A stretch of 64,000 nt of DNA from Aquabacter sediminis. GTDB taxonomy: Bacteria > Pseudomonadota > Alphaproteobacteria > Rhizobiales > Xanthobacteraceae. Positions 37,291 through 47,192 of the stretch are shown here, piece by piece. The position numbers were made by a program, and so were the translations under genes. Below the pieces are notes generated by a model. It saw only the letters and a program-made list of their open reading frames with translations. It did no database searches and had not been told where the DNA came from. The first letter of the stretch is position 1, and every line of letters begins with the position of its first letter. The stretch covers positions 248,001-312,000 of the forward strand of contig NZ_JARBFX010000003.1 of the NCBI RefSeq assembly GCF_028863665.1, read 5' to 3'.

Positions 37291-39353
37291 CCTATGGGCT
37301 GACCTTCGACCCCTTCATTCCCCTGCCCGCCTTGCTCGTCGCCGCGGCAGTGGCCGCGCTTCTTGCAGGCCTGCTGGTGGTCACTCGGACCCGTGGCGCG
37401 GTGTTTCGCACGCTCGCCCTGTGCGCCGGGCTTCTGGCGCTCGCAAACCCCTCGCTGACGCGGGAGGAACGCGAGCCGCTGACGTCGGTCGCCGCCGTGG
37501 TGGTGGATAAGAGCGCCAGCCAGGATTTCGGCGACCGCACCGCCCAGACCGAAGCGGCGCGGACGGCGCTGGTGGAGCGGCTGGAGCGCCTCGGCAATGT
37601 GGAGGTGCGGGTCATCGAGGCCAATGCGCGCGACGGCGAGAGCGATGGCACTCGCCTGTTCGCCGCGCTTTCCGCCGGCCTCGCGGACGTGCCGCCCGAG
37701 CGGGTGGCGGGCGCCGTGCTCATCACAGACGGGCGCATCCACGACGTTCCCTCAGACCCGTCTGGGCTGGGCTTCTCCGCCCCGGTCCATGGCCTGATCA
37801 CGGGCCGGGCCGGCGAAAAGGACCGCCGCGTGGCTTTGGAAAAAGCGCCCCGCTTCGGCATTGTTGGCCAGCGGCAGAGCCTGACCTTCCGCGTCACCGA
37901 CGAGGGGCTTCCCGCCGGCACGCGCCTCACCGCAACTGTCCGGCGCGACGGCGAAGTGGTGGCGACGCCCATGGTTACCACCGGGCAGCCGGCCACCGTT
38001 GAGGTGGAGATCACGCATGCGGGTCCCAATATCGTCGAGGTGGAGGTGCCACCCCTTCCGGACGAGTTGACGCCGGTGAACAACCGCGTGGCCGTCTCCA
38101 TCGACGGCGTGCGCGACAAGCTGCGGGTGCTGCTCGTATCAGGCGAACCGAACGTGGGCGAGCGCACGTGGCGCAACCTCTTGAAGAGCGACGCCAATGT
38201 GGACCTCGTCCACTTCACCATCCTGCGTCCGCCGGAGAAGCAGGATGGCACGCCCATCAATGAACTCTCGCTGATCGCCTTCCCCACACGCGAGTTGTTC
38301 CAGACCAAGATCCGCGACTTCGACCTGATCATCTTCGACCGCTATTCCCAACAGGGGGTGCTGCCGCAGGTCTATTTCGACAATATCGTGCGCTATGTGC
38401 GCGCCGGCGGCGCCATCCTGGTGGCTGCGGGCACGGACTATGTGGAGCCCGGCTCGCTCTACAACACGCCGCTTGAGGAAATCCTGCCGGCGGCCCCCAC
38501 GGGCGCCACCACCGAGCAGCCGTTCCGCACCCAGTTGACCAATCCCGGCAAGCGCCACCCCGTGACGCGCGCCTTGCCCGGTGCCGAGACGAACCCGCCC
38601 TCCTGGAGCCGGTTCTTCCGCGTCATCGATGCGGAGGCCCGGTCGGGCACGGCGGTGCTGGCGGGGCCACAGGACAAGCCGGTCCTGATCCTCGACCGGG
38701 TGGGCGAAGGGCGCGTCGCCCTGCTCCTGTCCGACCATTTCTGGCTCTGGGCGCGCGGTTATGAGGGCGGTGGCCCCTATATCGACCTGCTGCGTCGCCT
38801 CTCACACTGGCTCATGAAGGAGCCGGACCTGGAGGAGGAGCGCCTGCGCCTCTTCACCTCCAGCCGCGAGCTGGTGGTGGAGCGCCAAACCATGGCCGAT
38901 ACGGCGCCCCCCGCGCGCATCACGCCGCCCACTGGACCGGAACGCACGCTCACCATGACCCAGGTGGAACCGGGCCTCTGGCGCGCCACCACGCCGGCCG
39001 ACCAGTTGGGCTTGTGGCGCGCCGCCAACGGCAATCTCAACGCGCTCGCCAATATCGGCCCGCTTAATCCGAAGGAATTTGCCGAGGTGACGAGCACGAA
39101 GGACGTGCTCGCACCCGTCTCGAACGCCACGGGCGGCCGGGTCTGGCGCCTGGCGGATCTCTCCGGCGGCGTGCCCCGCGTGGTGGCGGTGAGCACGGGC
39201 GAACGGCTGGCGGGCGAGGACTGGTTGGGCCTTCGCACGCGGGATGTGAGCGTGGTGACCGGCATCGGCCTCTTCCCGGTCTTTGCCGGCCTCACCGGCC
39301 TGCTGCTCCTCCTCGGCCTGATCTCGCTGAGTTGGATCCGCGAGGGACGCTGA
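37287..39353 (+). CDS. Membrane protein with intact VWA-type MIDAS and GATase-like domain
   Basis: A 688-residue inner-membrane protein. Two N-terminal helices (LPALLVAAAVAALLAGLLVV and TLALCAGLLALANP) precede a VWA-like domain with an apparently complete metal site: DKSAS at 74-78 and LITDGRIHD later. A beta-rich section and a glutamine-amidotransferase-like segment (LIIFDRYSQQG, VRAGGAILVAAGTDY) follow, with one C-terminal helix (GLFPVFAGLTGLLLLLGLISL). It overlaps the DUF4159 gene (ATGA). With MoxR it likely forms an envelope-associated complex; known relatives are linked to stress tolerance and complex assembly, but the task here is unknown. Confidence 0.8.
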   Translation: MTYGLTFDPFIPLPALLVAAAVAALLAGLLVVTRTRGAVFRTLALCAGLLALANPSLTREEREPLTSVAAVVVDKSASQDFGDRTAQTEAARTALVERLERLGNVEVRVIEANARDGESDGTRLFAALSAGLADVPPERVAGAVLITDGRIHDVPSDPSGLGFSAPVHGLITGRAGEKDRRVALEKAPRFGIVGQRQSLTFRVTDEGLPAGTRLTATVRRDGEVVATPMVTTGQPATVEVEITHAGPNIVEVEVPPLPDELTPVNNRVAVSIDGVRDKLRVLLVSGEPNVGERTWRNLLKSDANVDLVHFTILRPPEKQDGTPINELSLIAFPTRELFQTKIRDFDLIIFDRYSQQGVLPQVYFDNIVRYVRAGGAILVAAGTDYVEPGSLYNTPLEEILPAAPTGATTEQPFRTQLTNPGKRHPVTRALPGAETNPPSWSRFFRVIDAEARSGTAVLAGPQDKPVLILDRVGEGRVALLLSDHFWLWARGYEGGGPYIDLLRRLSHWLMKEPDLEEERLRLFTSSRELVVERQTMADTAPPARITPPTGPERTLTMTQVEPGLWRATTPADQLGLWRAANGNLNALANIGPLNPKEFAEVTSTKDVLAPVSNATGGRVWRLADLSGGVPRVVAVSTGERLAGEDWLGLRTRDVSVVTGIGLFPVFAGLTGLLLLLGLISLSWIREGR

Positions 39354-39371
39354 TGCCCCTCGCGACGCGCC

Positions 39372-41315
39372 TCAGCGCACTGGAGGCGCCGGCGTTTTCA
39401 AGGGCGGCACCAGCACGGCCCGCCATGCCTCCAGAGCGTGGAGCGCGCCGGCCACGTTGAGATGGCCGCCGTCCAGGAACAGGGGCACGCCGTCGGCTGT
39501 GGGGCGGCACGTGCTGTCGTCGCAATAGAGAAGCCGGGGGCGGAACAGGCTGCGGCCCGGCTTTTCATCCGCAAGACCCTGCAACCAGGATTCAAGGGCA
39601 GAGGCATCCGCATCGGAGGCGGACCGCGTCACGTTGCAGACGGTTTCGTCATTCCCCGCAAAGCGTCGGCGCAGCACGCAGCGGCCGCCGCCGGTGGAAA
39701 AGCCGCCCGCGCTGCCGACAAGAAGCACCGGCTTGCCCGCTGCGGAGAAGGCGTCCAGTGCCGCAGCGAGGCGCGCCCGGTCAGCGGGCGGATCGTTGGC
39801 CCAGTTTCCGGCAATGACCACCAGCCGCACCTGCGGATCCGCGATCAGCCGTGCCAGGGATTGGGCACGGAACGCGTTGCAGGCTTGCTGCTCGGACCGC
39901 GCGAGCGGACTCATGGCCGGATCGGGTGCCAGCGGCGCACAGCCCGCCTTGGTAACCTGCCAGAATCCGAATCCTTCTTCCTGACCAAGGCGGTCGAGAG
40001 CAGGACCGTGATGGTCTCCGAAGGAATCGCCCCACAGCGCCACCACCGGCGCCCGCGAATCGGGATCGCCAAAGCGGCACTGGCCTTCGGGCGGCATGGT
40101 GCCGCCGGGTCCAAGGAGGCAAGAGGCGCGCCCCTTCCAATAGGTGCCCACCGTCTGCTCCGCCTGGAGATAGGCCGCGGTGGCGCGGCCCGGCAGTCCG
40201 CCTGTCGCCACCATGACCCAGCCAAGGCCCGTAAGGCCCGCCAATACGGCGATCCCCACTCCCACACTGCGCCACTCACTGGCCGCCTGGGCCGGGCCAT
40301 GGCGGCGGAACGGCGCTTCCACGAAACGCCAGGAGAGCGCCGAGAGCACCAGCATGGCCGCGAACAGCCCTATGCCTTCCACCAGTTCCGGCGACCGGAA
40401 GGTCAGGAAGCGATGGATCGCAATGATCGGCCAATGCCACAGATAGAGCGAATAGGAGATGAGGCCGATCCACACCAGGGGCGCCAGCGCCAGGAGGCGG
40501 CCGACCCATGTGGTGCGCCCGTCCTCCCCGGCCCAGATGAGGCACAGCGCGCCCACTGTCGGGACAAGGGCTGTGGCGCCGGGAAAGATGGTGCCGTGTC
40601 CAAACGAGGCATAGGCGAAGCCGATGAGGCCAAGGCCGACGAGCGCCACCCCTTCCGCCTGAAAGATGGTACGCAGGCGCGGCAGGTAGCCCAGGGCGAG
40701 GACCGACCCCAGCAGCAGTTCCCAGAACCGGCCGAGCGAATTGTAGAAGGCCGGACCCGGCCTCAGCACCGCGTTTCGCGTGGACACCACCAGCGAGGCG
40801 ATAACGAGCGCCCAGATGACATAGGGCCGGATGCGCGCGAGGCGCGGGTGGAACAAGAGAGCCAGGAGCAGGGGCCAGGCCAGGTAGAATTGCTCCTCCA
40901 CCGAAAGAGACCAGGTGTGGAGCAGCCATTGCTCGTCGGGCGCCGCGCCGAAATAGCCGGTGGCGGAAAGGAAATAGCGGTTGGCAAAAAAGGTCGAAGC
41001 AGCCTGGAGCGACTTGCCGAACGCCACCAGCATCCCCGGCGGCAGCAGGATGAGCGCCGCCACCGAAGTGGCAAGCGCCACTGCCGCATAAGCCGGCACG
41101 ATGCGCCGGACGCGCCGGTCATAGAAGGTCAGCAAACTGAAGCGCTGCGCCTCCAGGTCCTGGGCGAGGAGCTTGGTGATGAGGTAGCCGGAAATGACGA
41201 AGAAGATGTCGACGCCCACATAGCCGCCGGGCACCAGGCGCTCGTCGAGGTGGTAGAGAACGACCGGAAGAACTGCCAGGGCGCGCAAGCCGCCAATGTC
41301 CGCCCTGTACCGCAT
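39372..41315 (-). CDS. Membrane acyltransferase (OafA/YrhL type) with SGNH domain
   Basis: A 647-residue protein. About ten N-terminal transmembrane helices form an acyltransferase-3 domain (MRYRADIGGLRALAVLPVVLYH, GVDIFFVISGYLIT, WSLSVEEQFYLAWP). From about residue 370 a periplasmic SGNH hydrolase-like domain follows with WGDSFGDHH and, near the C-terminus, DGGHLN. Such two-domain proteins O-acetylate surface polysaccharides or lipopolysaccharide. The target glycan is unknown, since no polysaccharide genes are nearby. It is a stand-alone gene, convergent with the MoxR operon. Confidence 0.9.
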   Translation of the reverse strand: MRYRADIGGLRALAVLPVVLYHLDERLVPGGYVGVDIFFVISGYLITKLLAQDLEAQRFSLLTFYDRRVRRIVPAYAAVALATSVAALILLPPGMLVAFGKSLQAASTFFANRYFLSATGYFGAAPDEQWLLHTWSLSVEEQFYLAWPLLLALLFHPRLARIRPYVIWALVIASLVVSTRNAVLRPGPAFYNSLGRFWELLLGSVLALGYLPRLRTIFQAEGVALVGLGLIGFAYASFGHGTIFPGATALVPTVGALCLIWAGEDGRTTWVGRLLALAPLVWIGLISYSLYLWHWPIIAIHRFLTFRSPELVEGIGLFAAMLVLSALSWRFVEAPFRRHGPAQAASEWRSVGVGIAVLAGLTGLGWVMVATGGLPGRATAAYLQAEQTVGTYWKGRASCLLGPGGTMPPEGQCRFGDPDSRAPVVALWGDSFGDHHGPALDRLGQEEGFGFWQVTKAGCAPLAPDPAMSPLARSEQQACNAFRAQSLARLIADPQVRLVVIAGNWANDPPADRARLAAALDAFSAAGKPVLLVGSAGGFSTGGGRCVLRRRFAGNDETVCNVTRSASDADASALESWLQGLADEKPGRSLFRPRLLYCDDSTCRPTADGVPLFLDGGHLNVAGALHALEAWRAVLVPPLKTPAPPVR

Positions 41316-41438
41316 TCACCCGGACGCCGATCTGTTTCCTCACCTTTGCTCCTTTTTGCAGAATGTTTCGCGCCGGGCCACCTCCCGGCGGCGTTTTTGC
41401 GCCGGTGTGGCGCAGCCGCACCCGCCCTTGAAACGCAA

Positions 41439-41460
41439 GCGCCCGGCCGAAGCCGGGCGC
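41439..41460 (-). terminator. Hairpin terminator downstream of potI
   Basis: A perfect 9-bp stem GCGCCCGGC-CGAA-GCCGGGCGC. Read on the minus strand it is followed by TTGCGTTTC, so it probably ends the potGHI transcript. Confidence 0.6.
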
Positions 41461-41545
41461 GAGGGGTTTAGGGACCGATGGGCTGGCGCTCACTCTCAAT
41501 GTGTTTCCGTCAGCCGAGCCGGTTCCCGCTTGGCTTGGAAACGCC

Positions 41546-42364
41546 CTATTGGGCGGCCGCCGCCCGCTCTTCAGCTTGGCGCACCTTTTCCTGGTGCTTG
41601 GTGGCCACGGAGGCGATGAGCACCACCACCGTCACGATGGCGATGAGGATGGTGCAGGCGGCGTTGATTTCCGGCGTCACGCCCAGGCGCACCTGAGAAT
41701 AGATGCGCATGGGCAAGGTGGTAGCGCCCGGCCCCGTGGTGAAGCTGGCGATGACCAGGTCATCCATGGAGAGCGTGAAGGCCAGGAGGAAACCGGACAC
41801 CACCGCTGGCAGGATCAGCGGCAAGGTGATGATGAAGAAGGTCTTGAACGGCGGGCAGCCCAGATCGAGCGCTGCCTCCTCCAGCGACCGGTCGAAGGTG
41901 ACGAGCCGCGATTGCACCACCACCGCCACGAAGCACATGGTGAAGGTGATGTGGGCGAGCGTGATGGTCCAGAACCCGCGCTCGAAGCCGATGGCCACGA
42001 ACAGCAGCAGCAGGGACAGGCCGGTAATGACCTCCGGCATGACGAGGGGCGCGTAGGTCATGCCCGAGAACAGGGTCCGCCCGAAGAAGCGCCCGTAGCG
42101 GGTGAGGGCCAGCGCCGCCATGGTGCCCAGCACCGTGGCGATGAGGGAGGAGAGGAAGGCCACCCGCAGCGTCACCCAGGCGGCGTCCAGCAATTGCTCA
42201 TTCTCCAGCAGCGATGCGTACCACTGGAGGGAAAAGCCCGCCCACACGGTGACGAGACGCGAGGCGTTGAAGGAATAGATCACCAGCAGCAGGATCGGAA
42301 TGTAGAGAAAGGCGAAGCCGGCCACGATGGACGTCACGTTGAACCAGGACATGCCCTTGTTCAT
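41546..42364 (-). CDS. potI: Polyamine-type ABC transporter permease (PotI-like)
   Basis: A 272-residue inner-membrane permease with six helices. The cytoplasmic coupling motif SLEEAALDLGCPPFKTFFIITLPL (EAA loop) lies at about 160-183. Sequence is nearest to PotI/YdcV permeases for putrescine or spermidine. Its start overlaps the potH stop (ATGA). Third gene of potGHI. Confidence 0.9.
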   Translation of the reverse strand: MNKGMSWFNVTSIVAGFAFLYIPILLLVIYSFNASRLVTVWAGFSLQWYASLLENEQLLDAAWVTLRVAFLSSLIATVLGTMAALALTRYGRFFGRTLFSGMTYAPLVMPEVITGLSLLLLFVAIGFERGFWTITLAHITFTMCFVAVVVQSRLVTFDRSLEEAALDLGCPPFKTFFIITLPLILPAVVSGFLLAFTLSMDDLVIASFTTGPGATTLPMRIYSQVRLGVTPEINAACTILIAIVTVVVLIASVATKHQEKVRQAEERAAAAQ

Positions 42365-43278
42365 TTTCCCGCCTCCAGCTGGCGCGCCTGGATGTTCTGG
42401 TAGATGACGATCGGTACCACCAGGACCAGCAGCAGCAAGACAGCCACCGCGGAGGAGGAGGTCCAGGAGCGGTTCACCGTGAATTCAGTCCACAGCGACT
42501 TGCCGATCATCATGGTGTCCGACCCGCCGAGGAGATCTGGGATCACGAACTCGCCCACCGCCGGGATGAAGCAGAGCAGCGCGCCCGCGGCGACGCCCGG
42601 CAAAGAAAGCGGAAAGGTGATGAGCCAGAAGGCCTTGAACGGCGTGCAGCCAAGGTCCTGCGCCGCCTCCAGCAAGGTGCCGTCCAGTTTTTCCAGCGCC
42701 GAATAGAGCGGCAGCACCATGAAGGGCAGGTAGGAATAGACGATGCCGATATAGACGGCGAGATCTGTATTGAGGATCTGCAGGGGCTCGTCGATCAGCC
42801 CGACCGCCATGAGCGCCTGGTTGAGCAGCCCTTCCGGCGACAGGATGCCGATCCAGGCATAGACACGGATCAGGAACGACGTCCAGAAAGGCAGGATGAT
42901 GAGCATCAGCAGCGTCGGCTGGATGCCCCGCGACGCCCGCGCCATTCCATACGCAATGGGATAGCCCACAAGCAGCAACAGAAGCGTGGAAATGGAGGCA
43001 ATGACAAGACTGGAGCCATAGGCGCCGAGGAACTCATTGTCTCCGTCCAACACATAAAAGTAATTGGCAAAGGAAAGCTGGGACAGGAAGTCCGTAAATC
43101 CAGCCCACCCCTTCGACAGGTCCAGGAGTGGCGTGTATGGGGGCGAAGCGATCACATCCTGGGACAGGCTGATCTTCATGACGATGAAGAACGGGACCAG
43201 GAATAGAACCAGCAACCAGAGATAGGGTATGGCGATGACGAACAATCGCCCGCGTCCCTTTTCACCCGCCATGGCCAT
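42361..43278 (-). CDS. potH: Polyamine-type ABC transporter permease (PotH-like)
   Basis: A 305-residue permease with six helices. The EAA loop LLEAAQDLGCTPFKAFWLITFPL is at about 215-240, and the N-terminal helix LFVIAIPYLWLLVLFLVPFFIVM is typical of PotH. GAGGGGG precedes the first of two Met codons. Partner of PotI in a heterodimeric channel. Confidence 0.9.
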   Translation of the reverse strand: MAMAGEKGRGRLFVIAIPYLWLLVLFLVPFFIVMKISLSQDVIASPPYTPLLDLSKGWAGFTDFLSQLSFANYFYVLDGDNEFLGAYGSSLVIASISTLLLLLVGYPIAYGMARASRGIQPTLLMLIILPFWTSFLIRVYAWIGILSPEGLLNQALMAVGLIDEPLQILNTDLAVYIGIVYSYLPFMVLPLYSALEKLDGTLLEAAQDLGCTPFKAFWLITFPLSLPGVAAGALLCFIPAVGEFVIPDLLGGSDTMMIGKSLWTEFTVNRSWTSSSAVAVLLLLVLVVPIVIYQNIQARQLEAGK

Positions 43279-43371
43279 GGGCGCCCCCTCTTCTTCCGCT
43301 TGGTCAACGGCCGACCCGTCCAGGCCCGGCCTCCCCCAAAGCCTCCCGCCGCGGCGGGAGGCGGCCTTGCC

Positions 43372-44532
43372 TCAGTGACAGAGCACCACGCCCGCATGGG
43401 GGGCAAAGGTCACATAGACCTTATCCTCCCAGGAAATAGGCCGCTCCACGACGCGCGACAGGTTCGGCAGCGACACCTTGATGCGCGTGCCGCACGGCAT
43501 CTCCACATGATAGATGGACAGGTCGCCGAGATAGCCGATGTCCCAGATCTCGCCCTGGAACAGGTTCTCCGCCACGTCCGCCGGCGGATCAAGCGAGATG
43601 CGCATCTTCTCCGGACGCACCGCCAGGAAGACAGTGTCTCCCGTCTTCGCGTCCACGGTCTGCGCCATGCGGATGGGTGCGGGCGTGATGGGCGAAGAGA
43701 GCACCACCTCGCTTTCCGTGCGGCTGACCACCTTGCATTCCAGGATGTTCACATCGCCGATGAAGTCCGCCACATAGCGGGTGGACGGCTGCTCGTAGAT
43801 GGTGGCCGGCGGCGCCACCTGGACGAGCTTGCCCTGATTCATGACCGCGATGCGATCGGCCACGGTCATGGCTTCCTCCTGGTCGTGCGTGACGATCAGG
43901 AAGGTCATGCCGAGCTTCATCTGCAGATCCATGAGCTCGAACTGGGTTTCCTCGCGCAGCTTCTTGTCGAGGGCGCCGAGGGGCTCGTCCAGCAGCAGGA
44001 CCTTCGGCCGGTTGGCGACGGCGCGGGCCAGCGCCACCCGTTGGCGCTGGCCGCCGGACAATTGGTGGGGCTTGCGCTTGGCGAACTTCTCCAGCTTCAC
44101 CAGCGCCAGCATTTCCTCGACGCGCTGGGTCACCTCGCCCTTGGGCATGCCGGCCTGGCGGGGGCCGAAGGCAATATTGTCGGCGACACTCATATGCGGG
44201 AACAGGGCGTACGACTGGAACATCATGTTCACGGGCCGCTGGTAGGGCGGAACGCCCACCAGATCCTGCCCTGCCAGCGTGATGCGCCCCTCTGTGGGCT
44301 CGTCGAAACCGGCCAGCATACGCATCAAGGTGGTCTTGCCGCAGCCGGAGGGGCCGAGGAGCGCGAAGAATTCCCGCTCATAGATGTCGATGCTGACATC
44401 ATCGACAGCGACGAAATCGCCGAACCGCTTGATGACATTCTCGAACCGGATCAGCGGCGTGGCCTTGGGGTCCGTCCAGGGTGCGAACGTGCGCCGCACG
44501 GCGCCGATGGTCTGCGTCCGAGTTTTCGACAT
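43372..44532 (-). CDS. potG: Polyamine-type ABC transporter ATPase (PotG-like)
   Basis: A 386-residue ATP-binding subunit. Walker A GPSGCGKTT, signature LSGGQRQR, Walker B VLLLDEPLGALD, and the switch histidine in LIVTHDQEEA. The C-terminal TOBE/regulatory domain is full length. The start at 44532 (MSKTRTQTIG) has GGGGAAG upstream and gives the N-terminal extension usual for PotG; the frame stays open to 44700 but runs beside the tRNA gene. No periplasmic binding protein (potF) precedes it, unlike most pot operons. Confidence 0.92.
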   Translation of the reverse strand: MSKTRTQTIGAVRRTFAPWTDPKATPLIRFENVIKRFGDFVAVDDVSIDIYEREFFALLGPSGCGKTTLMRMLAGFDEPTEGRITLAGQDLVGVPPYQRPVNMMFQSYALFPHMSVADNIAFGPRQAGMPKGEVTQRVEEMLALVKLEKFAKRKPHQLSGGQRQRVALARAVANRPKVLLLDEPLGALDKKLREETQFELMDLQMKLGMTFLIVTHDQEEAMTVADRIAVMNQGKLVQVAPPATIYEQPSTRYVADFIGDVNILECKVVSRTESEVVLSSPITPAPIRMAQTVDAKTGDTVFLAVRPEKMRISLDPPADVAENLFQGEIWDIGYLGDLSIYHVEMPCGTRIKVSLPNLSRVVERPISWEDKVYVTFAPHAGVVLCH

Positions 44533-44758
44533 GAGCCCCGCTTCCCCCTGGTTGCCGCTCGATGAGAGGCTAGCCCGCGGCGAGGCCATGCTCAAGTCAT
44601 GTGCAAGCGCAAAAATGATGCGTTGCAGCGCGCTCAAAAACGGCGATCTGTGGGTAAGCAAGTTTGCGGACAGTTCCGCAGTCGGCAAGGCTTGCACCAC
44701 CCGCCCGCTTGTGGCAGGAACAGCCCGCTCGCGACGGAAACCTTCGTCGCCGCCAGTC

Positions 44759-44833
<75 letters not shown>

Positions 44834-44891
44834 GCAATTCCAGGCCCTTCCCCTTCCCGTCAGATGTTGCGCCCCCACCGGCACATGGGGC

Positions 44892-44917
44892 GCGTGCCGC
44901 CTTGGGTTGCGGCACGC
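44892..44917. other. Hairpin between tRNA-Thr and the P-type ATPase gene
   Basis: A 9-bp stem GCGTGCCGC / GCGGCACGC with an eight-base loop, 59 bases after the tRNA and 14 bases past the ATPase stop. It has no T tract on either strand; a possible factor-independent or processing signal. Confidence 0.4.
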
Positions 44918-44930
44918 CAAATGCCTCTCC

Positions 44931-47144
44931 TTAGTCCAAGCGCGGGGAGAGCAGGCGCAGGGCGTTCAGGGTGACGAGGACGGTGGCGCCGGTGTCGGCG
45001 AGGATGGCAGGCCACAGGCCGGTCACGCCGGCAATGGTCGTCACCAGGAAAATCGCTTTCAGCCCCAAGGCGATGGAGATGTTCTGCGCGATGTTCCCCA
45101 TCACCAGACGGGACAGTCGGACCATGCGGGCGACATCCCCGACCCGGCCATGAAGGATGGCGGCGTCGGCGGTTTCCAGCGCCACGTCGGTGCCACCGCC
45201 CATGGCGATGCCGATGTCGGCGGCGGCCAGCGCGGGCGCATCGTTGATGCCATCCCCCACCTTGATCACCACCTGGCCCGCCTTCTGCCAGGCCTGCACC
45301 TGAACCTGCTTGTCCTGCGGCAGCAAGCCGGCCTGGGCTTCGATCTCCAGGGGGCCTGCGATGGCGGCGGCGGCGCGTGCCGTGTCGCCGGTCAGCATGG
45401 CGGCAGAAAGGTCCATGTCCTTCAAAGCCTTGACCCCGGCTTGCGCATCCGGACGCAGGTCGTCTCGCAAGGCAAGGATGCCGCCGGGAACGCCATTCAT
45501 CAGCAGCACGGCGACGGTCTTCCCGTCATCACTAAAGGCGGAGATCCGGGCCGCCTGCTCGGGTAGGAGGATCGCCCGTTCGGACGCGGCACGCGGCGAG
45601 ACGAGGGCGATGCCGACACCGTCGACAACTCCAGAAACGCCTTTCCCCGCAAGGGCTTTCACGCCGGATGCGGCCGGCACGGCGATGCCCTTTTGCTCTG
45701 CGGCTGACAGGATCGCGGTCGCCAGGGGATGGCTCGATCCGCTCTCCACGGCCGCCGCCAGCGCCAGCACCTCGTTGTCCGGGCGGCCGAGGCCGATCAT
45801 GTCGGTGACCACGGGCCGCCCCTCGGTGAGGGTGCCGGTCTTGTCGAAGGCCACGAAAGTGGCTTGCCGCAAGCGTTCCAGAACCGCACCGCCCTTCATC
45901 AGGAGGCCGCGCCGGGCGCCGGCGGAGAGGCCGGCCGCGATGGCGGCGGGGGTGGAAATGACCAGGGCGCAGGGGCAGCCGATGAGCAGGACGGCAAGGC
46001 CACGATAGATCCAGTCCGCCCAGTCCTGGCCCAGAAAAAGCGGCGGAATGACCGCCACCAGCCCCCCTGCCACCAGGACCAAGGGCGTGTAATAGCGAGA
46101 GAATCGGTCGATGAACCGCTCGGTGGGAGCCTTGCTCTCCTGCGCCTCCTCCACCAGCTTCACGATCCGCGCGATGGTGTTGTCGGCGGCGGCGGCGGTG
46201 ACCTCCACGGAGAGCGCGGCCTCGCCATTGATGGTGCCGGCGAAGACGGGATCGCCGGGTTGCTTGGGCTTCGGCACGCTCTCGCCCGTGACGGGGGCTT
46301 CGTCGACGGCGCTTTCTCCTTGCAGAACAAGGCCATCGGCCGCGATCCGGTCGCCGGGGCGCACCAAAATGAGCGCGCCCGGCCCCAGGGTTTCCGCCGG
46401 CACTTCACGCACCGTGCCGCCCTTCTGAACCAGGGCGGTCTTGGGCAGGAGGGCGGTGAGGCCGGAGATGCTGGCGCGGGCACGGCTTGCCGCAACCCCT
46501 TCCAAAATCTCGCCAATCAGGAACAGGAACACCACCGCCGCCGCCTCTTCGGCCGCCCCGATGACCACCGCGCCCACCGCGGCGATGGTCATGAGGGTCT
46601 CGATGGTGAAGGGCGAGCCGGCGCGGGCGGCGGCCAGGGCGCGGCGGGCAATGGGGAGGAGGCCCACCAGAAGAGCGGCCAGGAAGGCCCACAGATCCGC
46701 GGCCGGCCAGACCCATCCGGCGACCCAGGCCAGAACAATGGCGAGGCCGCAGAACATGGCTTGCTTCACCTTGCGGGCCTGCCACCAAGGCGCCTCAACG
46801 GGCATGGCGGCCGGGGTGGGGTGGGCGGGGCCGGGGGCGTGGGCTGGGGCGTGGTCATGGTCGTGCGGGGCATGCGCGTGGGCGCAGCATGGCGCGCTGT
46901 GAGCCGGCGCGGCGGCGGTGTCCGCAGGGGTGATTCCATAGCCGAGCGCACTGACCTGCCGCGCCACGCGGCTCGCCTCAAACCCCTGTTGTTTCGTGAC
47001 AATCAGCGTTCCGGCCTGGACCGAGACCGTGGCGTCCGCCACCCCGGGTAGCCGCCGGACGGCCGTTTCGATCTTGGTCGCGCAGGACGCGCAATCCATG
47101 CCTTCGACGCGAAAGCGGGTGATGACGGGGGCAGCCTCGGACAT
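44931..47144 (-). CDS. zntA: Zn/Cd/Pb-translocating P1B-type ATPase
   Basis: A 737-residue heavy-metal efflux ATPase of the inner membrane. One N-terminal metal-binding domain (GMDCASC, Cys18 and Cys21); a histidine/cysteine-rich linker at about 82-110 (CCAHAHAPHDHDHAPAHAP); the transmembrane CPC motif (390-392); the phosphorylated Asp434 in DKTGTLT; SSHPLATAI; and GDGINDAPAL. CPC with a later Lys/Asp pattern (KVGDG ... TDVALETAD) fits the Zn2+/Cd2+/Pb2+ class. It is divergent from a MerR-type regulator, which should control it. Confidence 0.93.
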   Translation of the reverse strand: MSEAAPVITRFRVEGMDCASCATKIETAVRRLPGVADATVSVQAGTLIVTKQQGFEASRVARQVSALGYGITPADTAAAPAHSAPCCAHAHAPHDHDHAPAHAPGPAHPTPAAMPVEAPWWQARKVKQAMFCGLAIVLAWVAGWVWPAADLWAFLAALLVGLLPIARRALAAARAGSPFTIETLMTIAAVGAVVIGAAEEAAAVVFLFLIGEILEGVAASRARASISGLTALLPKTALVQKGGTVREVPAETLGPGALILVRPGDRIAADGLVLQGESAVDEAPVTGESVPKPKQPGDPVFAGTINGEAALSVEVTAAAADNTIARIVKLVEEAQESKAPTERFIDRFSRYYTPLVLVAGGLVAVIPPLFLGQDWADWIYRGLAVLLIGCPCALVISTPAAIAAGLSAGARRGLLMKGGAVLERLRQATFVAFDKTGTLTEGRPVVTDMIGLGRPDNEVLALAAAVESGSSHPLATAILSAAEQKGIAVPAASGVKALAGKGVSGVVDGVGIALVSPRAASERAILLPEQAARISAFSDDGKTVAVLLMNGVPGGILALRDDLRPDAQAGVKALKDMDLSAAMLTGDTARAAAAIAGPLEIEAQAGLLPQDKQVQVQAWQKAGQVVIKVGDGINDAPALAAADIGIAMGGGTDVALETADAAILHGRVGDVARMVRLSRLVMGNIAQNISIALGLKAIFLVTTIAGVTGLWPAILADTGATVLVTLNALRLLSPRLD

Positions 47145-47192
47145 GGTCGAACTCCGCTGGAACCGCCGGGGCGGCTTGTGGGATCGACACGG

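Noticed and set aside
44834-44930. Possible integration site next to tRNA-Thr
   Set aside because: No integrase, no repeat of the tRNA 3' end and no phage or plasmid genes nearby; the adjacent metal-resistance genes look like ordinary chromosomal genes by GC content.
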